Notes under the pieces: model-generated
What the model saw: only the letters and a program-made list of their open reading frames with translations
Told to the model about the DNA's origin: nothing
Databases searched by the model: none
Source of the DNA: Panax quinquefolius
Lineage: Eukaryota > Streptophyta > Magnoliopsida > Apiales > Araliaceae
Assembly (NCBI GenBank): GCA_020205615.1
Contig: CM035162.1
Coordinates: 30,296,681-30,360,680 of the forward strand
DNA: 64,000 nt
Direction: 5' to 3'
Made by a program: the position numbers and the translations under genes
In this document: piece by piece, positions 1-11,599 of the stretch
Position numbering within the stretch: the stretch's first letter is position 1
How the letters are laid out: every line of letters begins with the position of its first letter

Positions 1-1108
1 TGGATGAAGAAAACGACAAATATAAGTTGTTTTTAAATAACTACAGAAGTTGTTACCAAGTATATCGCTGAATACCCTATGGTTAAAAACACACTAATAC
101 GCCATTGTCAACAAGAAGACTTGGTATTGCACCAATTATTGATTCTTACGTAAGAAGGCACTACTCAATAATGGTTACAAAGAATTACCGCTCAAAGATT
201 TTATCGAAAGTTAATAATTGTCGCATTGATATTTTATATCATTGCTTGTTTCAATAATTATCATTACACAAGATCTTCATTATCGGGCTAATAATTCATA
301 TTATCCTAATAATATTATTAGATAACATTATTGGCAATGTCTAGAAAGTTCTGCTCTAAGGAGAGGTTTGGTCACCTAATCATGCCAAGAAGAAGAAATT
401 TTATCGAAAGCCCCTCTTCCTTTAACCGCCTCGTCACAATATCAGATTCTCGTAATATTATTTGTGAATAATTAATTATTGATTTATATGATGAGGAAAA
501 TATTGATTTTATGTGGATATAGATGGAGAAAATTTTTAAAATGACAATTGTTGAAAATTAATATTTTATCTTTTTCCTCGATAAAATAATTCATTTAAAT
601 ATATTATTTTAATAATATATTAACTATGATATTTTTACAAATCGAATGTGGGATATATGAGTATACGAGGAGAAAGAGTATTTTTGTTGCAATAAATGTT
701 TAAAACATGTTAAACATGCTCTGGGGACCCCATTTATCGACCGAAATTTGATTATAAATGTAAAATCGCCTGCTTGTGGATTTCTACCAATTTCTATTTG
801 AATTTGGAAAACTTTCTTCTGCAAAGTTGTAGAGAATTGAATTTCCTATAAAAACTCGCGAGATTCGAATTTTCTGATGAAAGGGCTATTTATTATGAAT
901 TATTGAAGTTCAAGTTCAAATAATTAATTTTTGTAAGTTTTAATTATTTATTTTATGAAAAACGTTTTTTATCATTTCTTTCTAGAAGGTGGCATGTGGA
1001 AATGCTAGAATCTGAATTCTAAGGTTGGCGATGAATTTGATATATATATATATATATATATATATTATTAATTTTTAAATTTTCGCTTTTGTGTTCTAAG
1101 CAATTTCC

Positions 1109-1116
1109 TATAAATA
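1109..1116 (+). promoter_or_regulatory. TATA box of type-D LTR promoter
   Basis: TATAAATA lies in 'cctataaataaa', followed by a leader ('aaaatcacaccgtaaatcaag') that is also found behind the TATA boxes of the type-A LTRs. By position it is the LTR core promoter. Activity is inferred. Confidence 0.6.
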
Positions 1117-1387
1117 AAAAGCTGCTTAGTTAAATTGAAAATCACACCGTAAATCAAGTTTTCTCTCTATATTATCGAGTTTATTCTTGTGAGTATTTTG
1201 AGTATACTTTGAGTATTGCTATACTGCAAGTCCAAGTCATAGCTTATATCCTGTTTCAAATTTAAAGACTCGATCTTTCGAGGTAAGTGGATATTATTTT
1301 TTTTTTCAGTAATGATATTATTTCTTCAATATCATTATACCGAAATGTCGATCCAAGTTTTTATCAAATTTGAACTTTTTCATGCTC

Positions 1388-1601
1388 TGGGTTACTATTC
1401 ATGGGTTACTATTCATGAGTTACTATTCACGAAGTTACTATTCACGAGTTACTATTCACGAAGTTACTATTCACGAGTACTATTCATGGCGCGAAGATGT
1501 TTTTTTTTGTGGAATTTCTATCTTTTGGTGTTTGAGTTACTATTCACGATATCTCAAGACTATTCACGATACTAAGACTATTCACGATACTGATCTATTC
1601 A
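1388..1601 (+). repeat. 15-bp minisatellite in LTR
   Basis: About seven head-to-tail copies of a 14-15 bp unit, 'gagttactattcac' or 'gaagttactattcac', fill 1388-1490. A looser cluster of 'actattcacgatact' follows at 1533-1601. Shorter versions occupy the same place in the type-A LTRs near 33727, 38819, 46092 and 59097, and inverted near 63236. Open frames across it are by-products of the repeat. Confidence 0.85.
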
Positions 1602-1830
1602 ATCAAAAATAAAATTTCTTCTTTTCGTCTAAAATATCTATTCGGATACTAACTCGATCAGATCCATGTTTTGATCATTCTTGAATTTTACACCACTATG
1701 ATTATTTTTGAGGTATTTTTGGGCGTGATAAAACCAAGTACGAATCCTTAATCCTTAATCCTCATCATTTTGTTTCACCGATTCGCTTTTAAAAAATATT
1801 TTTCATCATCCTCGCCTTTTAAATGATGAT

Positions 1831-2035
1831 ATTATTGAATATCTTTGGCCTCAGAAGGCAAAGATGAATGATTTCTCAAGAATATCTTTCGCCTCAGAGT
1901 GCAAAGATGAACAAAAGTGTGAGATGAATACGACCGATTGATTAATATCTTCGCCTCAGAAGTGCAAAGATGAATGTGTTTAAATGAATACGACCAATCG
2001 ATGAATATCTTCGGCCAGAAGTGCAAAAAGATGAA
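1831..2035 (+). repeat. Degenerate minisatellite 'aatatcttt-ggcc-gtgcaaagatga'
   Basis: Four units of about 50-60 bp each carry 'gaatatcttt(g/c)g' followed by 'gtgcaaagatgaat'. The bases between these anchors vary most. The same unit recurs at the same place in each type-A LTR and expands in the inverted copy at 61715-62340. Confidence 0.75.
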
Positions 2036-2604
2036 TATTTGATTCCGTATGTATATCGATTGATGTTACAGGATAAAATATTGATGATGGATCGTTAAAT
2101 TCATAGATTATAGTAGATTTCATTCTCTACGTAACTCTTCTATGAATTATTATTTCACCGCTAATATTGATCCGAAACTTGTCATCTATCAGATTCTATC
2201 GATTTTTCCTCGTTGAAGACTAACGATAATTTGTCAGATATTATCTTAGTCATAATATTCTTTACCGGGCTAGTTGAGCTCACCCTTTTCCTTGTTGTTC
2301 CATTTTTCTTCTCGTGAGGCGAGAATGTAATGAGTACTAGCTCTGGGTATGGAATGAAGGTTCTAGAGAGAGTTGTTTAGTAGTCCTCACCATTTTGTAA
2401 AATAATGAATCAATAATTATGATGGGGATTTATTTATGTGTGATATTGTCTAGAAGACAATATTATATTTAAACTCATTAAGATATATTGTCGTATTTCA
2501 CACCTACATTTGTAGATTATCAAGTCAGAGTTTGCTTTTTGTACCATGTATTTGGCGACTCGTAACGGGTGTCAGGTATACCTATTTTGGGGGCGCCATT
2601 TTTT

Positions 2605-3528
2605 CATGGAAATATTCTTCTCGATCATTCTTGAATTTTACTCTCTACTTAAACAAAGATCATGTCGACAATTTAGACGTTAATAATTCATGGATTAAAT
2701 AATTTTGAACTTGTTTTATTGAATTATTATGTCATTGTCATCATCCTCATGTTATATTATGTTATCTTCGCTTACGCAAGATGTAGATGAACTTAGTATG
2801 ATTAAGACCGTGATCATTCTTCAGATAATCACGACTTGATATAAATGATGTGACAAAAGTCCTCAAAGGGCTCGTAATGCAAGTTGATGGATAGTTGTTG
2901 GTATGATTATGACCAGGGTGATTCTAAGATAGTCATGACCATTGATAATTTGATGAAAATCCTCGACCGTGGTACGTGGATGATTAGATGTGGTGGTTTA
3001 TTTATTAAGTCGAGTCTCAAATGATAAAAATGATGAAAACCTTTTAAAACCTAAAAGATAGTAGACTTTTATTCTCTACTCGACTTTTTTAATGGATCAC
3101 TAATTCACCGCAGCTTAAACCGGTTGTTTATTGTATTTTATCGCTTAACATCATTAAAGGCTAATGATAATTTATTCTCGCATTATCTTAGTCATAATAT
3201 TTCATCGGGCTAGTTGAGCTCACCTTTTCTTTCACCGTTTCTTCGTGAAATGAGAACATAGCCGGGACGAGCCTGTCAGAACGAAGTAATGGTCCGTAGG
3301 GATAGCATTAGTAGTCCTCACTATTCTCGTGAAATAGTGTGATAATAGTTGTAATGAGGACTCCTTTTGAGTTTGTATAATATCTAGTGTAGACAATATT
3401 TGTATTCAAACTCACGCTTTATGTCAGATTGCATACCTACGCTTATATTAGTAAGTTGTATTTGAATTTATGTACCATGTAAGTGGCGACCCAAGATGGG
3501 TGACGATACCTAATTTTGGGGCGCCACA
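2605..3528 (+). mobile_element. Truncated 5' LTR (type B) of a gypsy element
   Basis: This is nearly identical to the last part (about 8757-9671) of the type-B LTR at 7269-9671. It starts at 'tcatggaaatattcttc' and ends with 'ggggcgccaca'. About 1.5 kb of the 5' part is missing. It is followed by a primer-binding site, so it is the 5' LTR of the decayed gypsy element whose 3' LTR ends at 9671. Confidence 0.8.
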
Positions 3529-3530
3529 AT

Positions 3531-3543
3531 TGGTATCAAAGCC
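3531..3543 (+). other. Primer-binding site (tRNA-iMet type)
   Basis: 'tggtatcaaagcc' lies two bases after the LTR end 'gccaca'. TGGTATC(A)GAGC is the usual plant initiator-Met tRNA primer site of LTR retrotransposons. This copy has an A where G is usual. Confidence 0.8.
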
Positions 3544-4466
3544 ATAAGTGTGAAGAGCCCCAGCCTCTCGCCGGTGACTTCCTCGTTGATGGGGAATGCA
3601 CCGCCGTAATCTCCGTAGGGACGCCTGCCTTTTCGTTGGCAGTTGATAGGTACCAATGTGAGGTGTTGACATAAGTTGATGTCCGTAGGAAGTCACAAAT
3701 GGTATATCGAGCTTAGGGATACGATCCTGCTAAGAGGTGAGAATAGTACTAGGGGGAGAGACGGGAATACCTTCGCTAAATGACCTACCTAAGTTTATGT
3801 GCTATTTTATTGGCTCATTGTAATATAGGATAATTTGTTACACGTCAATTAACCCTTGTTTTGTGACAAAGTTTGAGAATGGCATCCGAAAAATGCCGAA
3901 ATAAGCAATGAAGCACATGAGAGTGTTGATTCAAATTTCAAACAAAAGGTAACGACCAACAACACGATAATAATCATATCGGTGGCAACGGCCATCGTAA
4001 CAATGATAACCATCGTGGGGAAATTATCATGCTAAGAATGGTAACCACTTCGGTGGTAATCACGGCAAAGATAATAGAAGTGGAAATTTCAAGAAGAGAA
4101 GGTCATTTAGCTCGATTTTGTCAGATAAAGAAGTCAAGTCCAAATAGGATAAGTGGCACCAAAGGCGATACGAGACAAAACAAAGTCTGTGGTTTCAGGA
4201 AAGAGCGTTTTTCGTGACTTCTCAAAAGTGGGTAACCCGAATGAAGTTAGCACGGTTAGTTAATTATAAATTCTCACAAGTCTATACCTTATTAGATACC
4301 CTGCTCTACCCATTATTTTATCTCTTGCTTATGCTCAACGCTTAAATTTAACTCAAGAAGTTAAACTTTGACTTATTGGTTGAAACTTCGTTAGTAGGAG
4401 CCTTCATTACCGCTTACTATTTTTAAATCTTGTTTAATTCAAATAAACACTTTCACGATCTTATCT

Positions 4467-4590
4467 CTTTGAAAATACTTGCCTTTGATGTGATTTTAGG
4501 AATCAATTGGTTAACTACTCATTATTCTTTTTGTAAGGTTGTTAGCTTTCATATTCCTAACCAACCCGTTATACTTAATTCAAAGTAACC
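4467..4590 (+). pseudogene. Retrotransposon aspartic protease fragment
   Basis: One frame reads KILAFDVILGINWLTTHYSF with little interruption. This is the C-terminal hallmark of gypsy-type aspartic proteases (usually FDVILGMDWL). The catalytic D(S/T)G motif upstream cannot be found in any frame, and the following frame stops after about 15 residues. It is a relic of the gag-pol polyprotein. Confidence 0.7.
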
Positions 4591-4865
4591 AAATCCTAAA
4601 GTTAATCATCGTTATATCAAGTCATAAGTAAAGAGCCCGATCCTTTCGTTGTTGACTTCCTTGTGTGGAATGCACCGCCGCACTTTCAGAGGCGACGCCG
4701 TGGATCAAGATGGCAAGTTTATAGGTATCATTGTGAGGTGCTATCTCAGGTTAAGGGATAGAAGTCACAGTTGGTATCAATGTGACGTATTATCCAAGTC
4801 TTGGATGAGAGTCACAGCTTTGAATGATATTTCTATTATTAATAAATTTCCTGGCGATTCATGAA

Positions 4866-4962
4866 GACTTCTTAGCCTACTTAGAGCGTGAAATCGAATT
4901 TTGTATCGACCCCAAAGATAAAAACCCATTTCTTAAACCCTCAAATATTTCTTCAACTTAAA
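4866..4962 (+). pseudogene. Gypsy pol fragment just before RT core
   Basis: The frame reads DFLAYLEREIEFCIDPKDKN then PFLKPS. This resembles the conserved gypsy stretch 'DLPGLPPxREIEFxIDLxPGTxPIS' that leads into reverse transcriptase. It is short, degenerate and flanked by stops. The family assignment is by motif only. Confidence 0.55.
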
Positions 4963-4984
4963 GGATCTGCTTTATTTAGGATTA

Positions 4985-7190
4985 TGATGAAAGTCATAAT
5001 AAAAGCATTGGACTAATGAAAATCATGGGTATATGAAGTATTAGTAAGTTTTATGATGAGTTATGTTGGTTAAGTATGTGAAAACATGAAAGTTTCAGAG
5101 AAATCACAAAGAGTTGAAAATCGATTTTAGTGAAAAACGTAATATGAAATTCAATTGACTATATCTCTTATTATATTTTGAATTTTTGAATGTGGTCAAG
5201 TCCTAGAGTTAGATCTATGAGTTACCTAACTAATCCAAGTGGAATTACTGGAAAAGGTGTTGTAGATTTTTGTGTGGACTGATTTTAGCAAAGGAGGCCA
5301 AAGCTGTAAATTTCAAAAATGCTACTGCCCAGAAACTTTAGGGGCTGTTTCGGCCACTTAAATTATGAGAAAAATTCTGGCCTTTTGGGACATGAAAGTA
5401 TATGGTATAAAGTACCTCCTGTCCAAAAATGAGCTCATTCTCGACTTAAAATGAGCAAGTTATGACTATTTCAATATTTAGGTTTTTCCGATTTAAAACG
5501 CTATAACCGAGTTCTATAACTCCGATGACCATGAAATTTAAACTGAGGCTCACGTTAACATGTGTAAGGTCCTGCCAAGATTTGGGAATTTTGGAGTTAA
5601 ACTTGAGGTAGCTAATTTCTTAAGGAATTAATTAGAAATTGATTTTTGAAAAATAGTAAATGAATTTTAAAATTCTCGAGAAAAATATATTTTCATTATG
5701 GGACTATATTATGCTAAATCCCAGAAAAGAAATATTTTTGGGACTGATTTGGTATTTTCATGAAAATAGTTTAGTTACTTAACATATGAGTTAAATATGT
5801 TATGTGAAGTATGAAAGTTAAAAATAGGATTTTATGGCTAAAGAATCCTATATAGAGTATATGCATATTTTTGATGAGGATTTGATAATTGGTGATGATA
5901 TTTTATGAGTATGGCATTTTTGAATGATTAAATGCATTATATGGTAAAGCGTAAAAACAATTGAGATAAATTGTTTATAAATTTAAGAAATGATTAAAAT
6001 ATTATTATAATATTAATGTTATTAGATTATGAGATTATTAAGTGATTGATAACATGGGGATATTCTTGAATCTCGGATAAATTATATTATAAATGTTTAA
6101 TATTTATCCTTTATCTCATTTGATTGATTCTTTATATCATTATCCGCACGCTTATATTATCTTTGAAAGTCATCTCGTGGCCTCAGAAGCATAGATGGAC
6201 TTGGTATGATTATGACGAGGATTGTTCAGATAATCATAACCGTAATTGAAAACACAATTATCTTCGCCAGTAGGTATGGATAATTTATGGTTGTGATACT
6301 AATGAATACACAATTATCTTTAGTACAGAGTGCATGGATAATTTGTGGTCGTGATACTAATGAATACACAATTATCTTTGGTAGTAGTGCATGGATAATT
6401 TGTGGTCGTGGATACTAATGAATACACAATTATCTTTTGGCCGTAGTGCATGGATAATTTGTGGTCGTGATACTAATGAATACACAATTATCTTCGGTCG
6501 TAGTACATGGATAATTTGTGGTCGTGATACTAATGAATACACGATTATCTTCGGTCAGTAGTGCATGGATAATTCGTGGTCGTGATACTAATGAATACAC
6601 AATTATCTTCGCCGTAGTAGTGCATGGATAATTTGTGGTCGTGATACTAATGAATACACAATTATCTTTCGGTCAGTAGTGCATGGATAATTTGTGGTCG
6701 TGATACTAATGAATACACAATTATCTTTGGTAGTAGTGCATGGATAATTTGTGGTCGTGATACTAATGAATACACGATTATCTTTCGGTCGTAGTGCATG
6801 GATAATTTGTGGTCGTGATACTAATGAATATCCTCGCCCGTAGAAGTGGATGATTCGATGATATGGATTAATTATCGAAATGAGTCTCAAAGAATGAAAT
6901 ATTAATTCATGGATGTGGTAAAAGTCATCTTTGGTCAGTAGTGCATTGATAGACTTGGTATGATTATGACCACTGGATTATTCGGATAATCACGATCAGA
7001 TTGAAAACACGAATATCCTCGCCAAGAAGGTGCATGGATAATTCGTGGTCGTGATACTATTAAACTAAGTCTCAAAGATTATTGGTTTTACGCTTATATA
7101 TCTTTGGCTCAGAAGTGCAAAGATGAATTGTTAATGAATATCTTTGGCCTGATTGCAAAGATGAACTTAATATTTTCAACGATAAAGGTA
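4985..7190 (+). mobile_element. LTR-derived block inside the gypsy relic
   Basis: No coding sequence is visible. From about 5655 to 5960 it follows the type-A LTR stretch at about 38405-38700 (shared 'aatagtaaatgaatttt', 'gctaaatcccagaaaagaaat', 'aattggtgatga'). From about 6150 it turns into the 'gcatggataatttgtggtcgtgatact' minisatellite. The first 650 bp match nothing else that I noticed in the window. I read it as a truncated nested LTR of a related type; no target duplication could be defined. Confidence 0.55.
6246..6836 (+). repeat. 58-bp minisatellite, about 10 units
   Basis: The word 'tggataattt' recurs at 6277, 6334, 6392, 6451, 6508, 6566, 6624, 6684, 6741 and 6799, a period of 57-60 bp. 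Each unit holds 'gtggtcgtgatactaatgaa', 'acacaattatctt' and a variable 'ggtc-gtagtgca' joint. Single or few units exist in the type-B LTRs (about 21770-21860, 55920-56010), so the array has expanded here. The minus-strand open frame across it is a consequence of the repeat. Confidence 0.92.
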
Positions 7191-7254
7191 TTCAAGGTAT
7201 CCTCACCTCTTTATCATATCAGTATCGCACTTAATTTCGAGGGCGAAATTCCAT

Positions 7255-7268
7255 AAGGAGGGGAGATC
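7255..7268 (+). other. Polypurine tract
   Basis: 'aaggaggggagat' directly precedes the 3' LTR. It equals the tracts at 36666, 44319 and 54042. The preceding 'aatttcgagggcgaaatt' matches the conserved 3' end of the gypsy internal region near 54020. Confidence 0.8.
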
Positions 7269-8005
7269 AGAGACCTTTATTTTATCAATAAAGATTTAAA
7301 TTTTATTGAAATAATTTTTAATATTATGGTGAATTTGAGATAATATTATAGTTGTGGGTAGTATTTATAAATTTTGCAAAGTATGCAAGTGGTTATATTA
7401 TATTCGATTGGCTCTGGGAATATTCTTGGTTTAGCAGGAATATTCGCATAAACTACTCAATCATTGGTGGACCCCATAATGTAATTATTGCTCTTGATTG
7501 AGAAAACGACAAAAATATTTTATCAAATAACGGCGGAAGTTTTACCGTGGTTACCGTTGAACTACCTTAGTAGTAAAAGTACAAAGAATACGCAGTGGTT
7601 GCATAAGAAGCACACCAGTATTGATTATCGATGCTTATGTGAGAAGTCACTCATTTGATTCCATTATCATTGATTAATAATATGAATTATTATAATGATA
7701 ATGACGCTTTTGTTTTATTCAGTATTATTAACGTAATAAAAATGTAAACATCTTTTTATATAAAATGAATACTTTATTAAAGTTATTCTATAAATAGTAA
7801 TATATTATATTTTATTACGCATAGTGTTGCATAGTGTTTTGCATAAATATTTTATAAGATTGCATAAGATTTGCATAAGAAATGTTTTTATATAAATAGA
7901 ATATATTATATTTTATTTAAAAGATTTTTCTTTAAATATGGACCGTCAGATTAAAGTAAATCAATCTGACCGCTCATGGATTAATTACTACGCATTCCAT
8001 TTTCC

Positions 8006-8013
8006 TATAAATA
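8006..8013 (+). promoter_or_regulatory. TATA box of type-B LTR
   Basis: TATAAATA lies in 'ttttcctataaataagctcattcc'. The same context is found at 20700 and 54838, and inverted near 42884. It is the likely transcription signal of the LTR. Confidence 0.6.
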
Positions 8014-8182
8014 AGCTCATTCCTTCATTATTTTCTTACTTAATTCATTGAAACTCTGTAGAGAGAAATTATAGAGAGAAGCTATAGAGAAAATTATAGA
8101 GTTAAGAAGAAATTTCTCGCTACTTCACTACTTCTATATTCATTTCTTTTACTGTAGTGGTGTTATTCTTTCTTCTTCGAAG

Positions 8183-8640
8183 AGAACTTCATTATTCCAT
8201 TCATTATTATTCTGTTGAATAACTCTGTAAAAAGTGGCATACCCTATACATAACCTCGATACGAGGCATACCCTATACTTGGTGAAATCCTTATGTTATT
8301 CCATTGCTTATTATTCTCGCTGAATAACTCAGATAATGCTTATTACTTCTATATACTTGGTGACATTCTTCTATTATTCTCGCTGAACATCCTGCTCATG
8401 TTTTACACCCACCGGTTCCGCTTTTTATTATTCTCGCTGGAACATCCTATCATGTGTTTTACACCTTGACCGGGTTCCGCTTTTATCATTCTCGCTGAAT
8501 ATCCTATCTCATGTGTTTTTTATTCCGGTTCCATCTTTATTATTCTCGGTTGAACATCCTCGCTTGCGTGAATTTCACCGACCGTTCCGTTATTATTATT
8601 CTCGCTGAATAACTCGCTCTGGCGCAAGTACCGCATGCAC
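8183..8640 (+). repeat. 57-bp minisatellite downstream of LTR TATA box
   Basis: About seven units of 55-62 bp anchored on 'tattattctcgctgaa' (near 8311, 8372, 8426, 8484, 8539, 8593), each followed by a 'tttacaccg-accggttccg' segment. Equivalent arrays sit in the type-B LTRs at about 20880-21350 and 55020-55510, and inverted at about 42270-42710. In all of them the array lies just behind the predicted promoter, so it would be transcribed in the leader. Confidence 0.8.
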
Positions 8641-9671
8641 GGTGATTTCTTTTGTTATTCCATTCTTTATTATACCCAAATGGTTAAAACTTTGACTTCT
8701 ATACTCCATGAAATTAGTAGAATATCCTCGATATTTCGTTTTCATCCAAAGATCTTTTCATGGAAATATTCTTCCGATCATTCTTGAATTTTACTCTACT
8801 TAAACAAAGATCATGTTGACAATTTGGACGTTAATAATTCATGGATTAAATAATTCTTGAACTTGTTTTATTAAATTATTATGTCATTGTCATCATCCTT
8901 ATGTTATATTATGTTATCTTCGCTTACGCAAGATAGATGAACTTAGTATGATTATGACCAGGATCATTCTAAGATAATCACGACTTGATATAAATGATGT
9001 GACAAAAGTCCTCGGTGGCTTGTAATGCAAATGATGGATAGTTGTTGGTATGATTATGACCAGGGGTGATTCTAAGATAGTCATTACCATCGATAATTTG
9101 ATGAAAATTCTCGACCGTGGTACGTGGATGATTAGATGTGGTGGTTTATTTATTGTCGAGTCTCACCGATAAAAATTGATGAAAACCTTTTAAAACCTAA
9201 AAGATAGTAGACTTTTATTCTCTACTTGACTTTTTTTTATGGATTGCTAATTCCACCGCAGCTTAAACCGGTTGTTCTATTGTATTTTATCGCTTTAACA
9301 CTCGCTGACGGCTAATGATAATTTATTCTCGCATTATCTTAGTCATAATATTTTATCGGGCTAGTTGAGCTCACCTTTCTTTCACCGTTCTCTTCGTGAA
9401 ATGAGAACATAAATTGAGACGAGTCGTGAACGAAGTAATGGTCCGAGGATAAGATTAGTAGTCCTCACTATTCTCAGGAAATAAAGTGATAATAGTTGTA
9501 ATGAGGACTCTTTTGAGTTTGTATAATATCTAGTAGACAATATTTGTATTCAAATCACGCTTTATGTCGATTGCATACCTACGCTTATATTAGTAAGTTG
9601 TATTTGAATTTATGTACCATGTAAGTGGCGCACCCAAGATGGGTGACGATACCTAATTTTGGGGCGCCACA

Positions 9672-11473
9672 CCAAAGATATTCATCGCTTAATCATTTAT
9701 CTTTGCACTACTGGTCAAGATATTTAGTAATATCATCATTTAGGACCGAGGATGATGAAAAATATTTTAAAGAAAACGAATCCAAAGAAAACGGAAGGAC
9801 AAATAGTAGGGATTCAGTATAACGCTTTATCCAAGATCAATAATACTTCATAAATACCAATTTCAAGCAGAATTCAAGAATAAAGATCAAAACATGGATA
9901 CAATCAAAGATAAGTAACCATAATAAACATCTTGGACAAAAGGAAAATTTTATTTTTGGTGAATAGTGTCAGATTCGCGAATAAAGGTCGTGATACGTGA
10001 ATAGTAACCCGACACAAAAAGTTCTAAATTTGATAAAAATTCAGATCAAAACTTCTAAGATAATGATATCAAGAAATAATATCATATATGAAGAAAATAA
10101 CATCCCTTACCTCAAAATATCAAGATTTCCGACGGAATATCTATAAGGTCAAGGAAACTTGCACCGATGAATGAAACTCACAAAGTATCTAAATACTCAC
10201 AAAATACACTCAATAATCTAGAGAGAAAGAGAGAAAACTTGTTTCTATGTGATTTTCAATTCTAACTTAGCCTCTATTTATAGAAAAATGTTAGCAGACT
10301 TCGACCAGAACTCCATGGCTTTACCGCTACTATTCCCACCCACCACATTTGAAATAAATTTAGCACATTTCTTCACCAACCACGAGTGGGGCCCACTCAA
10401 TTCTAGAATTTTCCACCAAAATCATTTATAAACCTAATTTCAATCACCACCTCTTAAAATTCATAACAAATCATACGCTTATTTTTAATCTGCTCAAAAT
10501 TTATGGACATATACTCAACTTATATATGTATAAAATATCCAAAATTACAACGATCCAACTAGTTGGATTAAAAATTATAACTCACACAATATATCTCAAA
10601 AAATACCGGTTTAATTTTTAATACCTTCATTCCGGCAAAAAATACCGATAAAACACCTCAACATTAACTCCTTCATTTTTAACCACAATAAATATATCCA
10701 ACATTTATATCCACATTAAATAAATATTTCCTTATCATATGAATCAATAATTAATTATTCACAAATAATATTACGTAATCACATTTATGACAACCGCACT
10801 GCTCCTCAGAAAAAGGGCTTTCCAATAAGAATATTTCCTTATCGCCGCAATTAGGTGACCAAACCTCTCCTCGAAAGAACTTTTTTGACATCGCTAATAA
10901 TGCTATCTAATAATATTATTCAAATAATATGAATTATCGATCCGATAATGGGAAATACTGTGCGGAGGACAATTATCAAAACAACAATAACATAAAATAT
11001 CAACGCAACAATTATCAATCAATAAAATAAAATATCGAATAAAGAATTCATCGTAATAATTATCGAGTAAAGTGTCTTCTTCACGTAAGGATCAATAATT
11101 CATCAATACATGCATCCACGCCAGACATCAGATTTTAACCACCGGGTATTCCAACAAATTGTTAATCAGTAATAACTACGCCGTTATTTATAAAAACTCA
11201 AACTTGTCGCTTTCTTCATCCGACGCTTATTCTCACATTGAGCCCATAAATGATCAAGGCTGCAGTATTTAAATATTCCCTCAACAAAAGAATATTCCAC
11301 GACCAAACGAATATTTCCCGAATACAACGATTATTTTTTATAACCACTTGCATATTTTGTAAAATTTGCACATTTCACCCATAACCAAAGAATTATATCA
11401 AATTAATACCTTATTATTCACAAATATAATTAGAAAAAATTCGATTTTATTTATAATAAGTTGGGGTCTTACA
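9672..11473 (-). mobile_element. Truncated type-D LTR, inverted
   Basis: This is the reverse complement of LTR sequence like 1-1850. The bases after 9672 mirror the stretch around 1790-1850. The region 10060-10440 mirrors the leader and TATA zone, and it ends at 'ttggggtcttaca', the inverted LTR start. The part of the LTR that would lie left of 9672 is missing, so the junction with the LTR ending at 9671 is a break. Inverted TATA box at 10275-10282. The open frame at 10249-10431 lies inside the LTR and resembles no protein I know. Confidence 0.75.
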
Positions 11474-11599
11474 AATAGTATTCGTGAATAAGAATCTCGT
11501 GAATAAGAACTCATGAATAAGAATTGAATAGAATAATACTCATGAATAGTAATTATAAAAAATTGAATACTTTTATTTCATAAAATTCGGGGTCTTACA
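11474..11599 (-). mobile_element. Start of a type-A LTR, inverted fragment
   Basis: 126 bp ending 'cataaaattcggggtcttaca'. Its reverse complement is the type-A LTR start found at 36678, 44330 and 56960. It contains three copies of the 15-bp 'gaataagaa' word. The type-D LTR end at 11473 abuts it, so the type-D element was probably inserted into this type-A LTR before the rest was lost. Confidence 0.75.

Larger units (their letters stand above)
1..2604 (+). mobile_element. Type-D LTR, 5' end cut off by window
   Basis: This is the 3' part of a long LTR. The first bases match the stretch about 250 bp inside the type-A LTR at 36678 (shared words such as 'gaaaacgacaaat'). The block runs through a TATA box near 1109, a 15-bp minisatellite and a 'ggcc..gtgcaaagatgaa' minisatellite. 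It ends with the module common to all LTRs here ('gtaccatgtatttggcgact' then 'ggggcgcca'). No primer-binding site follows; at about 2605 it passes directly into part of a type-B LTR, so its end is a rearrangement junction. It has no coding capacity. The type-D name is mine and marks sequence shared with 9672-11473. Confidence 0.75.
3529..7268 (+). pseudogene. Decayed internal region of a Ty3/gypsy element
   Basis: The region runs from PBS to polypurine tract but retains only scraps of coding sequence. A gag start 'ATGGCATCCGAA' lies at 3879. Fragments of a nucleocapsid zinc knuckle (GHLARFC) lie at 4101-4121. A protease C-terminal motif FDVILGINWL lies at 4484-4513. A piece resembling the linker before the RT core lies at 4866-4962. 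A block of about 75-115 bp beginning 'agagccc' occurs twice (from about 3549 and 4627), so part of the leader was copied into the coding region. From about 4985 to 7190 the interior is LTR-like sequence. The end (7196-7268) matches the pol tail and PPT of the element at 53975-54054. It is non-functional. Confidence 0.7.
7269..9671 (+). mobile_element. 3' LTR, type B, of the first gypsy relic
   Basis: A full-length type-B LTR of about 2.4 kb. Its first bases ('cagagaccttt') have lost the 'tgtaaaacccc' start seen in other type-B copies. The body matches the LTRs at 19892 and 54055. It contains tandem 'tgcatagtgttttgcata' words near 7815, a TATA box at 8006, a 57-bp minisatellite at 8183-8640, and the end 'ggggcgccaca'. 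It has no coding capacity. Confidence 0.85.

Noticed and set aside
6603..6890. 95-codon minus-strand ORF with repeated peptide units
   Set aside because: The peptide repeat is only the translation of the 58-bp minisatellite.
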